Part shown: one piece after another, positions 1-9,692 of the stretch
How the letters are laid out: the number at the start of each line of letters is the position of its first letter
Position numbering within the stretch: position 1 is the stretch's first letter
Origin: Dermanyssus gallinae
Lineage: Eukaryota; Arthropoda; Arachnida; Mesostigmata; Dermanyssidae
Direction of reading: 5' to 3'
Length of the DNA: 64,000 bases
NCBI GenBank assembly: GCA_003439945.1
Contig: QVRM01005655.1
Location: forward strand, 62,001-126,000
Notes under the pieces: generated by a model
Database searches by the model: none
Seen by the model: only the letters and a program-made list of their open reading frames with translations
Told to the model about the DNA's origin: nothing
Program-made: the position numbers and the translations under genes

Positions 1-530
1 CACGAATCTACCTTCTTTGATGCTCGTTTGTTTTTAAAACCCCAAACGAGCGAGTTTGGCCAACACCAAGGCAAACACTCGATTCCAAGATCTGGCTAAT
101 ATAACCGCTATACCGTATTCTAAGCTGTGATCTACGCCTGTGCATTTAATGGTGATCGACTGGAGAGGACGCTAGTATGTTCTAGTTCGCCCTCCTTGAG
201 CCTCATGATCAGCAAAAGTACACGAGTGCGATCTACCGTTCTGATCAGCAGCTCAAGCCCAATCCAGCCCACCTAATTCAGTTATTTAAGTTTGTTTTAG
301 TAATTTTTGTACTATGTGGCTTAGGCATCCAGGCGAGCTTAGTAGACGGGGCCGCAAGGGCGAATTAACTAAGCCAGTCAATTTTTCTAAGTCACCTAAT
401 CCAAACCTTGGACTGGGTGGGGATCATGTTGGCGGGTAACACGGCATCATTGCCACAGTTTGCAGCAATACCTGATGCTCGCTCTGACTATTGAAATCTT
501 AATGACGAGGGCCTAGGAAGGTTCATTAGC
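1..530. other. Region without recognisable gene
   Basis: No open reading frame, RNA gene or repeat is recognised here. It may be the decayed upstream part of the LINE remnant that follows, but nothing in it can be aligned by eye to an endonuclease domain. Confidence 0.4.
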
Positions 531-539
531 GGTGTCTCC

Positions 540-848
540 AGGGTGGACTGGCCTTCAGCTCTCGACTTATATAACCCCAATGAGGCTTACGAATCATACA
601 ATTGAATACCTGTACGCCGAAAGTTTCTCATTGAGGCAGCGTAGAACCCCAAAGAGAGTAAATTGTGCTCCTTGGTTTGGCCATAAACTGGCTGAGCTAA
701 GACGGTTGACAGAGAACGTCGTCGGTGGTTTTACAAACGGACCGTATACAACGGGCAGACAGTGGAGCGGTGGCAGGCCAATTATAGGAATAGGCTCCGG
801 AAACAAGGAACGTCTGCTTTGCGAAACAGTATGTAACTATTGAATGCG
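540..848 (+). pseudogene. LINE ORF2 remnant, linker between endonuclease and reverse transcriptase
   Basis: Two overlapping plus-strand frames together read like the arginine- and lysine-rich linker that precedes the reverse transcriptase of R1/Jockey-type LINEs. The piece LAELRRLTENV in one frame continues as RRWFYKRTVYNGQ and RWQANYRNRLRKQG in the next, so there is at least one frameshift near position 718. No start codon or catalytic motif is present. It lies in the same orientation as the thumb-like fragment that follows, so both may derive from one internally deleted element. The family level is uncertain. Confidence 0.5.
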
Positions 849-1044
849 CACTAATTGTAACCGCCTGGTATAAATCATGCCTTTAATAACTTAGGCGGAT
901 GGAAGCGGTTTGTGTCGGTGGGGGGCTTGTGTTTCACCCCTAGAGATGTCATAATCGGGATTTTCCAGGGGTCGGTTTCATGGCCCCCTTATCTTCATAA
1001 TATTCATAAATTTCGTCCCGCGTTCACATTGAAAGAGAGATAGA

Positions 1045-1660
1045 ATGTCGGCAAGTGGTATATGCGGACGATACAACTCTATTGTTCCGCATGCGGCTAT
1101 CCCTCTCAGTCGAGAAGCAAAATGTCTCGGTATTGAGCATCATGAGAACATGAAATGGGTTAGTCACGTTCGGCCAAGCGTCAGAGTTTGCTGTGCAGTC
1201 GTGGTAACGCTGGCCTGTCCGAGGACGGCCAAATTCTGCCATGTTTTTATGGTCCTTGTGTACAGGGCGCTTCTGGGGTCGATTCTCACTTACGGAATCA
1301 CTACATGAGGTGCAACCTACGCGGGAACCCTGCATGCGCTACGGATGATCCGGAACAATGCAGGGCGAGCCATTACTGGTATGTCTCGTTGGGACGACGT
1401 TTCGCCATTGTACGGTAGACTCGGACTACTCAAAGTCGACCAACTGGCACGTTAAAATTTTGCCGTGCTTGCCCATAAGATGGTTAAAGGCAAACTTTCT
1501 CCAGATTGTAAATTCAAATCCCAATTGAACCACTTCAGGTATCAGCGATATGAGGGCCAAGGGTTTTTAAATTTAGGTTGACGCAGCACTCTCCAGCCTG
1601 CATGCTGCCAAAAGTACGAGCTATCGCAGAACCTTCGAAATACGGAGCGGGTCGGCGTTT
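1045..1660 (+). pseudogene. LINE reverse transcriptase C-terminal (thumb) remnant
   Basis: The plus strand encodes, over two frames, the post-palm region of a LINE reverse transcriptase. KCLGIEHHENMKWVSHV resembles the common K-x-LG-x-x-x-D-x-x-L-x-W-x-x-H-V motif, followed by VYRALLGSILTYGI, a typical YR-x-x-x-x-S-x-x-x-YG stretch. After a frameshift near 1300 it reads MIRNNAGRAITGMSRWDD and LYGRLGLLKVDQLA, which match the region after the thumb in R1/I-like elements. The catalytic palm is missing. No intact frame exceeds about 90 codons, so it is a dead fragment. Confidence 0.6.
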
Positions 1661-2085
1661 TTAAAAAAACTTTGCTCATGAACCTAAACGCAGAAAACAA
1701 TTATTTTTAGTGTTTGAATCTGAATTGCTGATATTGTACTTAATGAAACTGCCTTATGATATGGGTGCATGGCAAAAAAAAACGTTTGGGTTAGCTACGT
1801 GTGTATGCATATAATATTGTGATTACACTTTACTGATGCATGTGCTACAACGAAAGATATTTGAAAATAAAATATGACCTTGATATAAATTGCGACAAAT
1901 TGCCTGTGAAAAAGCATGCCAACAAAACAACTGATGATGGTAATGATTATGATAATCGCACAGGCAAAGCTCGCTTAAGCAGCCACCAGAACCCTGCTCA
2001 CAATCGGTACATTTGCCCCATTCGATCCACAAATGCGCCACAGTTTGCTGAGGAAGAACCCTCAACACCCGTCGAGCTCGTTGTT
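1661..2085. other. AT-rich spacer between LINE remnants
   Basis: AT-rich sequence with no recognisable motif. Short frames on both strands look random. Confidence 0.4.
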
Positions 2086-2089
2086 TCTG

Positions 2090-3620
2090 CCAGCACCAAC
2101 GTCGGCTCGATCAGTAACGGAAATCGTCGTTGAGCCGACCGAGATTCGTAACGCCGTCAAGAGATTCCCTAACAGCTCTTCCGGCGATCCCGACAATCTA
2201 TGGCCCAGCCACCTTAAGGACCTAATTGGTGCCCACGAGGATGACAGCAACCCCCTTCTGCAATCCCTTTGATTTAACACCCTAGCAGAGTTTATGCTTT
2301 TGATTTTCCATGAAGCAAATCTGCGCAAGAAGGACGGCAGAATTAGGCCGATTGCTGTCTGCCTAACATTACGGCGGCTTGTGGGAGGATAAGTCAGAAC
2401 GTCTATACCGAGCATTTTGGAGCTCGTGGCTCCGATGCAGCTTGATTGCGGAATCGGGGGCGGAGCAGAAGCAGCAGTACACGATACAAAGAGTGTTCTC
2501 GAGAGTTGCTGTGGCCAGGAGGGAGCCTTACTTTAGTTAGGCTAGGTTTCCAAAGCGCTCGATGCGTCGCGACCATCTGCTAAACCCTATGAGGTCCAAT
2601 GTACCGAGAGAGACTTTTCCAGCCGTTTATCAGATGTACCGGATTACCAGCAATCTTACCTGGTAGGTTCAGAAGCAGCTTTCAAATATTAAAGAGGTAA
2701 TCTAACTGAGTGCGCTACTTACCGAAGCGGCGCTAGAGGGTGCACTCAGGAAGAGGCTCGCGGACACAGCGATGATGCCGCCAGCTTAAAGCCCTAGACG
2801 CGCAACAATCTCCTCTGGCAGGCACAGCCATGCAATCATGTTGTGGTGTGCGGCAAAGAGATAATTGCATTCTAGCACTCTTTTGCATCGGCATGTCTGA
2901 CCTCCAGGCCAGACTAGTGTCGGAACTGCGCTCGTGGCATCTCAACGACGCCACCTACGCTCAGGAAAAAGCTCGCGGACACGAAACCGATGGTGCCGCC
3001 GACTCAAAGCTCTAGACGCGCACCCAGCACTGTACCGACTGTGACGGAGTCTTTTCACGACACGCATAATGTATCAAGTCGAATGTTCGCAAACTTTATG
3101 AAGGCGCGACCTACTACAGCGTACGTTAGTTTGATGAGGTATTCCGGGATGCCCTGCAATCCCTGCTAAGCGTTGATGTAAAATATCTGTCTTGGACTCT
3201 GTTGCATTTTGTGGTGCTGGTGGCACGCAGATCGGTACATATTGCCCTATTCTGCTACCTCGGCTCGTTGTTCGAAGTAAAGCAGCTCGTCATCGCCATC
3301 GGGGCCCCATTAACTGATTTTTGGATCGCTAATTAATTAATTAACTGATTCCCCATTAACTGATTGATTATTCGTAATTTGGCAGCCCTCGCTAAATTTC
3401 GCGACCAGTGGGATTCAGTACCGAAGCACATAACACACGGATCTTTAGATCGAATTCTGGTATCTCGACTACAACGCGACCTAGGAAGTCGGGTTCCGAG
3501 CACTCAGGGAGGGCTCAAAAGGATGCGTTCAACAAATAAGTGGCAAATGGCTTCAAACGACGCTGAGACACTTCTACACATGAAACCTGTGCAGAGCTCC
3601 AGTAAGCGGCAGGGGTGAGC
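2090..3620 (+). pseudogene. LINE family B reverse transcriptase, heavily decayed
   Basis: This is a plus-strand remnant of a second LINE family. KRFPNSSSGDPDNLWPSHLK corresponds to the F-P-x-G-S-x-G-G-P-D-G-L-R-P-Q-H-L-K opening of the fingers domain. IRPIAVCLTLRRL and CGIGGGAEAAVHDT follow, in shifted frames. FCIGMSDLQARLVSEL then leads to a degenerated catalytic box (HLNDATYAQ, normally YLDD). The sequence at about 2997-3140 and 3379-3620 recurs at about 35985-36530, where it continues into the C-terminal region of the same family, so 3620 is a truncation point. Many stops and frameshifts show it is old. The same family supplied the fresher insertions at 14582-16017 and 22876-24311. Confidence 0.65.
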
Positions 3621-3639
3621 ACGTCGATGTCGGCGACGT

Positions 3640-4317
3640 CGCATCGCTTGCGTGCTCACTTGTCAAGGAGGTGCGTGCATTTCGCACGTTAGTCAAGAAG
3701 CAGCACCGCACAAACGAAAAGCTTGAAAATGACGTTGGCCATCTAACTACGATGCTGGCAGAGATGTCTAACTGCAACAAGACGAGTCCTGTGGATAAAC
3801 ATTCACACCAGGCCACAGATCACGATCTCGCAATGATCGCTCGGATTCCCGAGTTTCGTTTGGACGCAAAAACGAGAGGCCGCAAAATCGCCAGAGCCAG
3901 CAGACTGCAAGACATTCACAACAGAAGTCCGGTTCTCTGCCAAAAACTGCACCGAACCGTAGGGAGCAGCGTCGTATTTTAATTGTTAGAGTTTCGACTA
4001 ATAGCGAGCCTGGCAAACGTCCTTGTAACTCGCGCGCACCCAGCCTACGCATGTCAGCTTTACCTCTAGTTACGCGAGCCAACTTTCGGACACAGATGAT
4101 CTTTGAATCTAGGCTAAAGGATGGTGTCACCGCCTCCCAACTGAATACTCACCTCACAAATAACAACATCACCGCGCTGCGAGTACGCAAAATCAAACCA
4201 AACTTTGCATTCTTATTCTCTCAAGGCCTATTGATTGTCGACATATCCGAGCTAGACAGAGACAAGCTCTTTTGTGAATATTTATGGAGGTACGGAACAG
4301 TTGTTATGGATGATTAG
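3640..4317 (+). pseudogene. LINE family C ORF1 remnant with coiled coil
   Basis: Two plus-strand frames look like ORF1 of a LINE. Codons from about 3640 to 3790 give a charged heptad-like stretch (LVKEVRAFRTLVKKQ, then KLENDVGHLTTMLAEM) that suits a coiled coil. A basic, serine- and arginine-rich linker follows. After a frameshift near 3980 the frame at 4051-4317 resembles the RNA-binding C-terminal part of such proteins (SRLKDGVTASQLNTHL, ending LWRYGTVVMDD). It directly precedes and probably belongs to the ORF2 fragment that starts at about 4430. Copies 2 and 3 of the tandem unit begin exactly at the end of this ORF1, so only unit 1 has it. Confidence 0.55.
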
Positions 4318-4429
4318 GATCGAGGGGCCAATATTAATGTTGTAGAGACATTTCCAGCCGAAGCCCACTGACAAAACAGTGCGCACTTGTACATGCTCAA
4401 CTTACATACGGAACCCTCAACGACACACA

Positions 4430-5755
4430 CCAGCGAATATCTATAAACTACATTTATTTTAACGCCGCGTCTATTACCAAGAATTCTGCGTGCGACTTAT
4501 TAAATCAATTTTCATCTGAGTACAGCGTTGACCTAGTGTGCATCACCGAGACATGGGCTACCAGTGACAAAATCTCATCAGCCGAGCTGTTGCTGGGCGG
4601 TCGGTATACCGTCTTTCGTAAAGACCGCAACAGTCGCGGTGGTGGTGTGTGCATTCTCGCTACTTCCGAAGTAGCTCACGATTGGGCCTTGGCCCGAAAT
4701 TGCAACATTCCTCTGCATGTTGTTTACGTTGATTTTTCACGTGCATTCGATCACGTAGACCATCATCTGCTCCTGACAATGATGTCAACGTTAGGTATCG
4801 GCCTCAGAATTATAAACTGATGTAGAGCATACCTGAAAGACCGTACATTTGTCGTCAAAGTTGAGGACAGCTATTCCGCCGTTGGCAGGTGTGTATCTGG
4901 TGTTCCGCAGGGCTCATGTTTAGGTCCCCTAATGTATAAAATATTTGTACAGGATCTCGCGTTTATGCTTCTAGATATTGGCGTTACATATAAGCTGTAT
5001 GCAGACGATCTTAAAATCTATGTAGAGACAAAAAATGACAACAGCATTGCTATTCTACAGAAAGCGATTGATACTGTATCCTCATGGGCAGAGGAAAACC
5101 GCATGCAAATATCTACTTCTAAGTCTGCCGTTCTCAAGACAATGCTAGATATTATTCAGTATATGCTAAATGGCCAACCCATTCCTCAAGTCTCACTCTA
5201 CAAAGACCTTGGGGTAGTTTTCGACCGCCATATGAAGTTTAGACCTCACATGGCCGAGGTTGTCAAAGCCGCGTTTCGAATATGTAATCTTATAATGCGG
5301 TCCTTCATTATACAGGATCATAATGTGTACTTAGAGCTGTATCAAACCTTAGTGGTACCAAAGTGGACTTATTGCTGTCACGTATGGATGCCATTATATA
5401 AAAGAGATGTTGACTTTTTGCAGAGCGTGCAAGATAAATTTGTGAAATGAGTTGCTCGTCGATGTTGTCTACCACGCGAGCGTATCACATTGCCTAGTGT
5501 TAGCGAATACCAATCCCACGCCGATTACCGCATGTTTAAACAGCTAGCTCGCCAGAATGTCATTACTAGATTTTTGTTCTTATATCAAATAATATCCGGA
5601 ACGGCGTCTCCATCAACCCTAACGAGGTTGCTCGTGTGAGCGTTGTGAACAACTCATTTGCCTGGAGGATTGCACGTCGTTTACAGATTCGAAACGACTT
5701 TGCTTCTATTTTAATACCCCCCTTTCAATAAAGGTGATATGAAATGAAATGAAAT
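4430..5755 (+). pseudogene. LINE family C ORF2, internally deleted (copy 1), with 3' tail
   Basis: The frame starts with an AP-endonuclease-like segment (FNAASITKN, LVCITETWAT, RGGGVCILATSEVAH). It then jumps straight into reverse transcriptase palm motif A (VVYVDFSRAFDHVDHHLLL), so the rest of the endonuclease and the fingers are deleted in frame. A TGA replaces an expected tryptophan after GLRIIN near 4818. The core resumes with CVSGVPQGSCLGPL, the catalytic YADD within TYKLYADDLKIYVE, and the thumb (YKDLGVVFDRHMKFRPHM). The 3' end has AATAAA at 5728-5733 followed by repeats of TGAAA, a tail typical of CR1/Jockey-like LINEs. The same deleted form is present in units 2 and 3, so the deletion is older than the duplication. 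It cannot mobilise itself. Confidence 0.8.
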
Positions 5756-7680
5756 AATCTGTCGGTCTCAGTCGGAATAGCCGGCTGAGGCCAGACGGAC
5801 AACTCTCACCCCGTGAACACGTGGTTATATCTTCGTTTGGGATGTTATGGTGTCATGCACACTGGCCAGAAGCTACGTCCAGAACACGAGTTCACATCAC
5901 AATTATTCAATTAGATTATATATGCTTTAGTTACACAAAGATCTACACCTACTAAACACATCCGTCCTTCTAACCAATCACCATGACAATATTAGTCATG
6001 ACAAGTAAAGTGACATGTGCCATACGGTGCCGTAATCACCTGTCGAGCTTTACCTAGCGAGCTCAGTTAACAGGGGCTGTAAGCATTCATCTACTGCCGG
6101 CATTTCAAGCAGTCGCTTTTGATCAGACCAATCAATATCACGAGTTTTATTTGCGTACGGATTGGCGCTTGTAGAACGCCATGAAGGCTTTGGAACATTT
6201 AAATATAAAAAAAAGCAAACGCGTTGTATCTTTATTAAATTCACTTGAGCTTAAACCAAATAGCCATCTACTGATGATGTGAAGGCTTTTGTCATCGCGT
6301 TTTTAAAAATTCTCAGGTGGCACTCATTTGTATATGTTATGATGCTTAACACCATGTTTCGAGTCATTGGTGGTGCGGAATTCTTAGTTTTCAGGGGTTT
6401 CCAATTTTCAGTAGCAGGCACTCGATAGACCGTCGGCTGTTGACTACTCACAAGAGAGATGCAAATCGGTCGGCTGCGCAGATGGCTGTGCTTCTGGTGG
6501 CTCGGTGGTATTGGCAAGAAAAAGTAAACATATCCTCCTCATCAAGCTGTTGTATGTAGTCTGGTTGCATCCTGCCGATTGTACCAGCCCACTGTATTTT
6601 TCCTATCAATTTAGTAACTCTAGGGTGAATGCCTGATAATTAGAATACCTGTATAGTTTTGTGTGGGCACGATCATCATTAGAACGAAATGCATTGATTA
6701 TTACTGCCGATTTAGATCGTTTGTGATTGTTTTATCCTGACGTTAAAATCACTCACTTCTTCGGCTCCAAAGCTGCACCGGCCTATCTCGCTGAGTTCAA
6801 TGAACTAACTGATTACCATATTATTTATAGATACATCTAACGCCCATTTCTGCTATCATTAACTTCCTTCATAACTTCAGGTCTTACCAAATAAGCGCTG
6901 GAAGCGTCGAATTGTCACTACCTTCCAAAAAATCTAGAGATACCGTAAACAATTTGAGTATAGAGTCGAAACAAAACAATTCAGTTCTCGGCCTTTAGAA
7001 AACTTATCAAATATTCACGAATCTAACAGCGCGACGCCGAATGCCCTTTATAAATGACAATATACGTCTTACTCGTATATATGTATACATTAAGCTATTA
7101 CGCGGTGATCCGTAGGTAAGTACTGCGTGATGCAACAACCACCACGTATCTGACGTATTTATTTGGGATAAGATGCTCGTATTGTAGTACATTTTTTTAA
7201 ATATGGCCATACGCAATCGATATGCCTCGATACACTGCGTTAAACGACTACGCCGTGGAGCAATGACGATCTAAAGAAAACGCAGAACACAAGAAATTCG
7301 GCCATATTAATTCATCACGCTGAAACTAGTTCCCAAGTTCGAATGAGTCTCGTACCTCCCTTTAAGTAATTCGTAATAAATTCGTTGCCACTAAATGAGA
7401 ATTGCTCGAGAAACGCCCCACAAAATGAGTTGTTTAACGATTGTCAAAATCAGGATAGGAGTATAAGAATATTTAACAGTCTAATATCACAATATATATC
7501 TCAGCAATTGATGATTTGTACGGGCAGAACCTTTAGTTTGCTTCAGGAAGGAGTTTTACATGTGGTTTAACTGTTCAAGGTTCTTGCAGAGAAATTCTCC
7601 CATATAGTGTCGACTCCGTGAGCGGCCACAATTTAGTTACTAGGAGCAAATTTAGGGTCAAACGAGCCTACCGCGGCGGG
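5756..7680. other. Noncoding block repeated in all units and in the old duplicate
   Basis: No convincing coding frame is present. The block recurs at 16063-17990 and 24358-26290 and, more diverged, at about 37350-38960. One stretch (about 6415-6505, matching about 38068-38160) is almost unchanged even in the old duplicate. It lies 3' of the receptor gene, which is on the minus strand. Possible short frames here (for example 6251-6517 minus) are not supported by codon-like substitution patterns. Confidence 0.5.
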
Positions 7681-8354
7681 CAGGGACAGACAGTGCTATT
7701 TTTTAATGGCTGATAGCGCCTTGAGGGCTTGCGGTACCCCTCGGCGACCGGAGACCTGTAAAGGCGTGCGCTGATGTCGATATGAAAAGGCCTAGGTTGG
7801 CAAACTTATTTACAAGCCCCCTGACCTCTCAGGCTCTTTCAGAAACAGAACTGAAAGGAGAAACGAGCTTAGATTCTCGCATCGCGCTAGCCCTGTTATC
7901 TGCTAGAAAGGCGGGAGTTCGGGTACTCTTGCAGTTTCAATATACTTGTTCTGTTCACCTGCATTGCTGCTCTAAAAGGAAGGTGAAATGCACGAATGCC
8001 GCGTATATGCAGTGGTACGGTATGGTCGGGGCTTGCTGTACTTCAGTAAATCAAACTTCGAAAGACAACTCTATTTGTTGGCGTTGACACTTTCAAAAAA
8101 CAGGGTTTACCTCTTGATCCGAAGGTAGAAGGGCGGCTTGTAACAGAGGGTCATCCTTGCTGTACCGCGCCAGGAAGAACGCTGTGATGAGTCACCTTTT
8201 TGATCTCCGGAATCATTAGTAATAGAGTAGCGCCTCTCCGCTGCTGAGGAAGGATGCTCCCGCAAAGACATTAAATGAATAAAATTATCCGGCACGAAAC
8301 CAGAACTAAGGCTTGTTTAACGTACTCGTTTCGAACTTGGTCTAACTTGGCTAC

Positions 8355-8532
8355 TTACCGAGCAAGATGGCTTAGTGGCAAAGTCTTTGCCTCGCATTCG
8401 GGAGACCTGGGTTCGAGACCCAGTCCGGCCACTCTTAAATTGGTTTTCATGGTTTCCAATTAGGACAAGGTAAATGCCGAAGTGGATTAAAAATCAATCA
8501 TAACATAAAAAAAACGCGCACGGGCATTCGCT
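8355..8532 (+). repeat. tRNA-derived SINE, family 1
   Basis: The 5' part has an A-box-like TGGCTTAGTGGC and a B box GGTTCGAGACC with a perfect T-arm stem (CTGGG/CCCAG). A unique tail follows, passing GGTAAATGCCG and ending near CACGGGCATT. The same head plus tail occurs on the minus strand at 34375-34548, including the tail, which shows it is a SINE and not an isolated tRNA gene. The head resembles a degenerate tRNA, but the acceptor stem does not pair. Confidence 0.75.
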
Positions 8533-8657
8533 GTATGGAACACTAAAAAAACTTTATGAAAACGAAAGTTTTTTGACTGATCTCTAATATTTGTTTTATT
8601 AACACCCAAACTGGGTAAATGTGTTTATGTTACATCAAAATGTTTCGAGACGCCAAC

Positions 8658-9035
8658 AATCTAGCGTTTTGCTAGTCCTGCTATAGACCTAACCGCCGGA
8701 CATACCGCGGCGTGATATCGATCACATTTGCTCCAGCATTGTTTGCATTGACATTCATCCTGTGGTTCATAAAAACCATCCACGTTGCACAGAACGTGAT
8801 GAAATCCGTGAGCTGCAAAGGCCATCGTTAGATGTCGATCTTTTACCCCGCAACCCCGCCATTCAGTGCTCGTCATTGCTGCTGTTCCATAAATACCTAT
8901 GTCCACCTCACTAATTTTGGTTTCCCAGTTTCGCATATAAACTTCAAAAGCGCACGTTTTCTTCAGATTAAATCGTTTTTGTAGTTCTTCCGTCAGCAGC
9001 GGGCCACCCTCCAAGACGTGAACAATTCTATTCCT
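8658..9035 (-). CDS. Cysteine-rich exon of an unrecognised gene (probable fragment)
   Basis: A minus-strand frame of at least 117 codons ends at 8661. It opens after a plausible acceptor (CATGCAG at about 9035), so it looks like an internal or terminal exon with no start of its own. Visible features are IVHVLEGGPLLTEELQ, VDIGIYGTAAMTS, AFAAHGFHHVLC and a cysteine cluster C-x8-DEC-x-C-x2-C-x3-C near the end. A second, frameshifted copy lies on the plus strand at about 46080-46345. Over the shared AFAAHGFHH block the two copies differ at third codon positions only, a sign of past protein-coding constraint. No family is recognised; a small secreted protein is possible but unproven. Codons 1 to about 20 depend on the chosen acceptor. 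Confidence 0.4.
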
Positions 9036-9692
9036 GCATGTATTCGAAAGCGCAAAGTCATCTGATTAGATGACTTTGCGCATAGTGAACTCCTGCTCCA
9101 ATAGACTGGATTCTTTAATAGTATCTTTAAAGTAGATAGTTAAGTAGATAAATACGGTTATTTAATGAACCAATGCGTGTGAAATAGCGTTCTCACGTGT
9201 TCCTTATTTCCACGTGAAATAAAAAACGGAAGTAAATTGCGAATCGCTAAAAATGGTTAGCAAACACTGTCAAAAAGCAGGACTTTAAAATCGCATGCAT
9301 CAAACTACTTACAAATCAATTTATTATTTGTACATCACATCTATAAAATGACGCACTGCGGTGTGTGCAGCATGATCAGAAAAAGAGACTGCCTCGTCAG
9401 AATAAATTGTGTTTATGTATTTACAAAATAAATCTTGGGTTGAATGCGTAACAGCTTGTAACAGCTAGAAAATACTTCGTTAAACATATGTCGCCTACTT
9501 CATAGCTTCGTTGTGATCTTAACCAAGAAGTTTCTCAAAATATCATTTACTGTGTAGAAGTGTCGACAGAGTTGTGACTCTTCTAGAACCGCTAGAGCCT
9601 TCTTCCGAAGTAATAGTCGCGTGTGTTGAAAATGTTTGAAGTCTGCTCTTTTTTTACACGTATAGCACGTAACTTTGTAGAAATGTGTGAGC

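Larger units (their letters stand above)
7681..9490. other. Segment of about 1.8 kb specific to unit 1
   Basis: Units 2 and 3 go directly from TTTTTAATGGC to a sequence like TTCATAGTTTCG, while unit 1 has about 1.8 kb between the same two points. The extra DNA holds a tRNA-derived SINE and a cysteine-rich minus-strand frame, listed separately. It cannot be told from this window whether it was inserted in unit 1 or lost from the ancestor of units 2 and 3. No target-site duplication is obvious. Confidence 0.7.

Noticed and set aside
8355..8430. Functional tRNA gene
   Set aside because: The B box and T arm are good, but the acceptor stem does not pair and the same unique tail follows the copy at 34375-34548, so it is a SINE.
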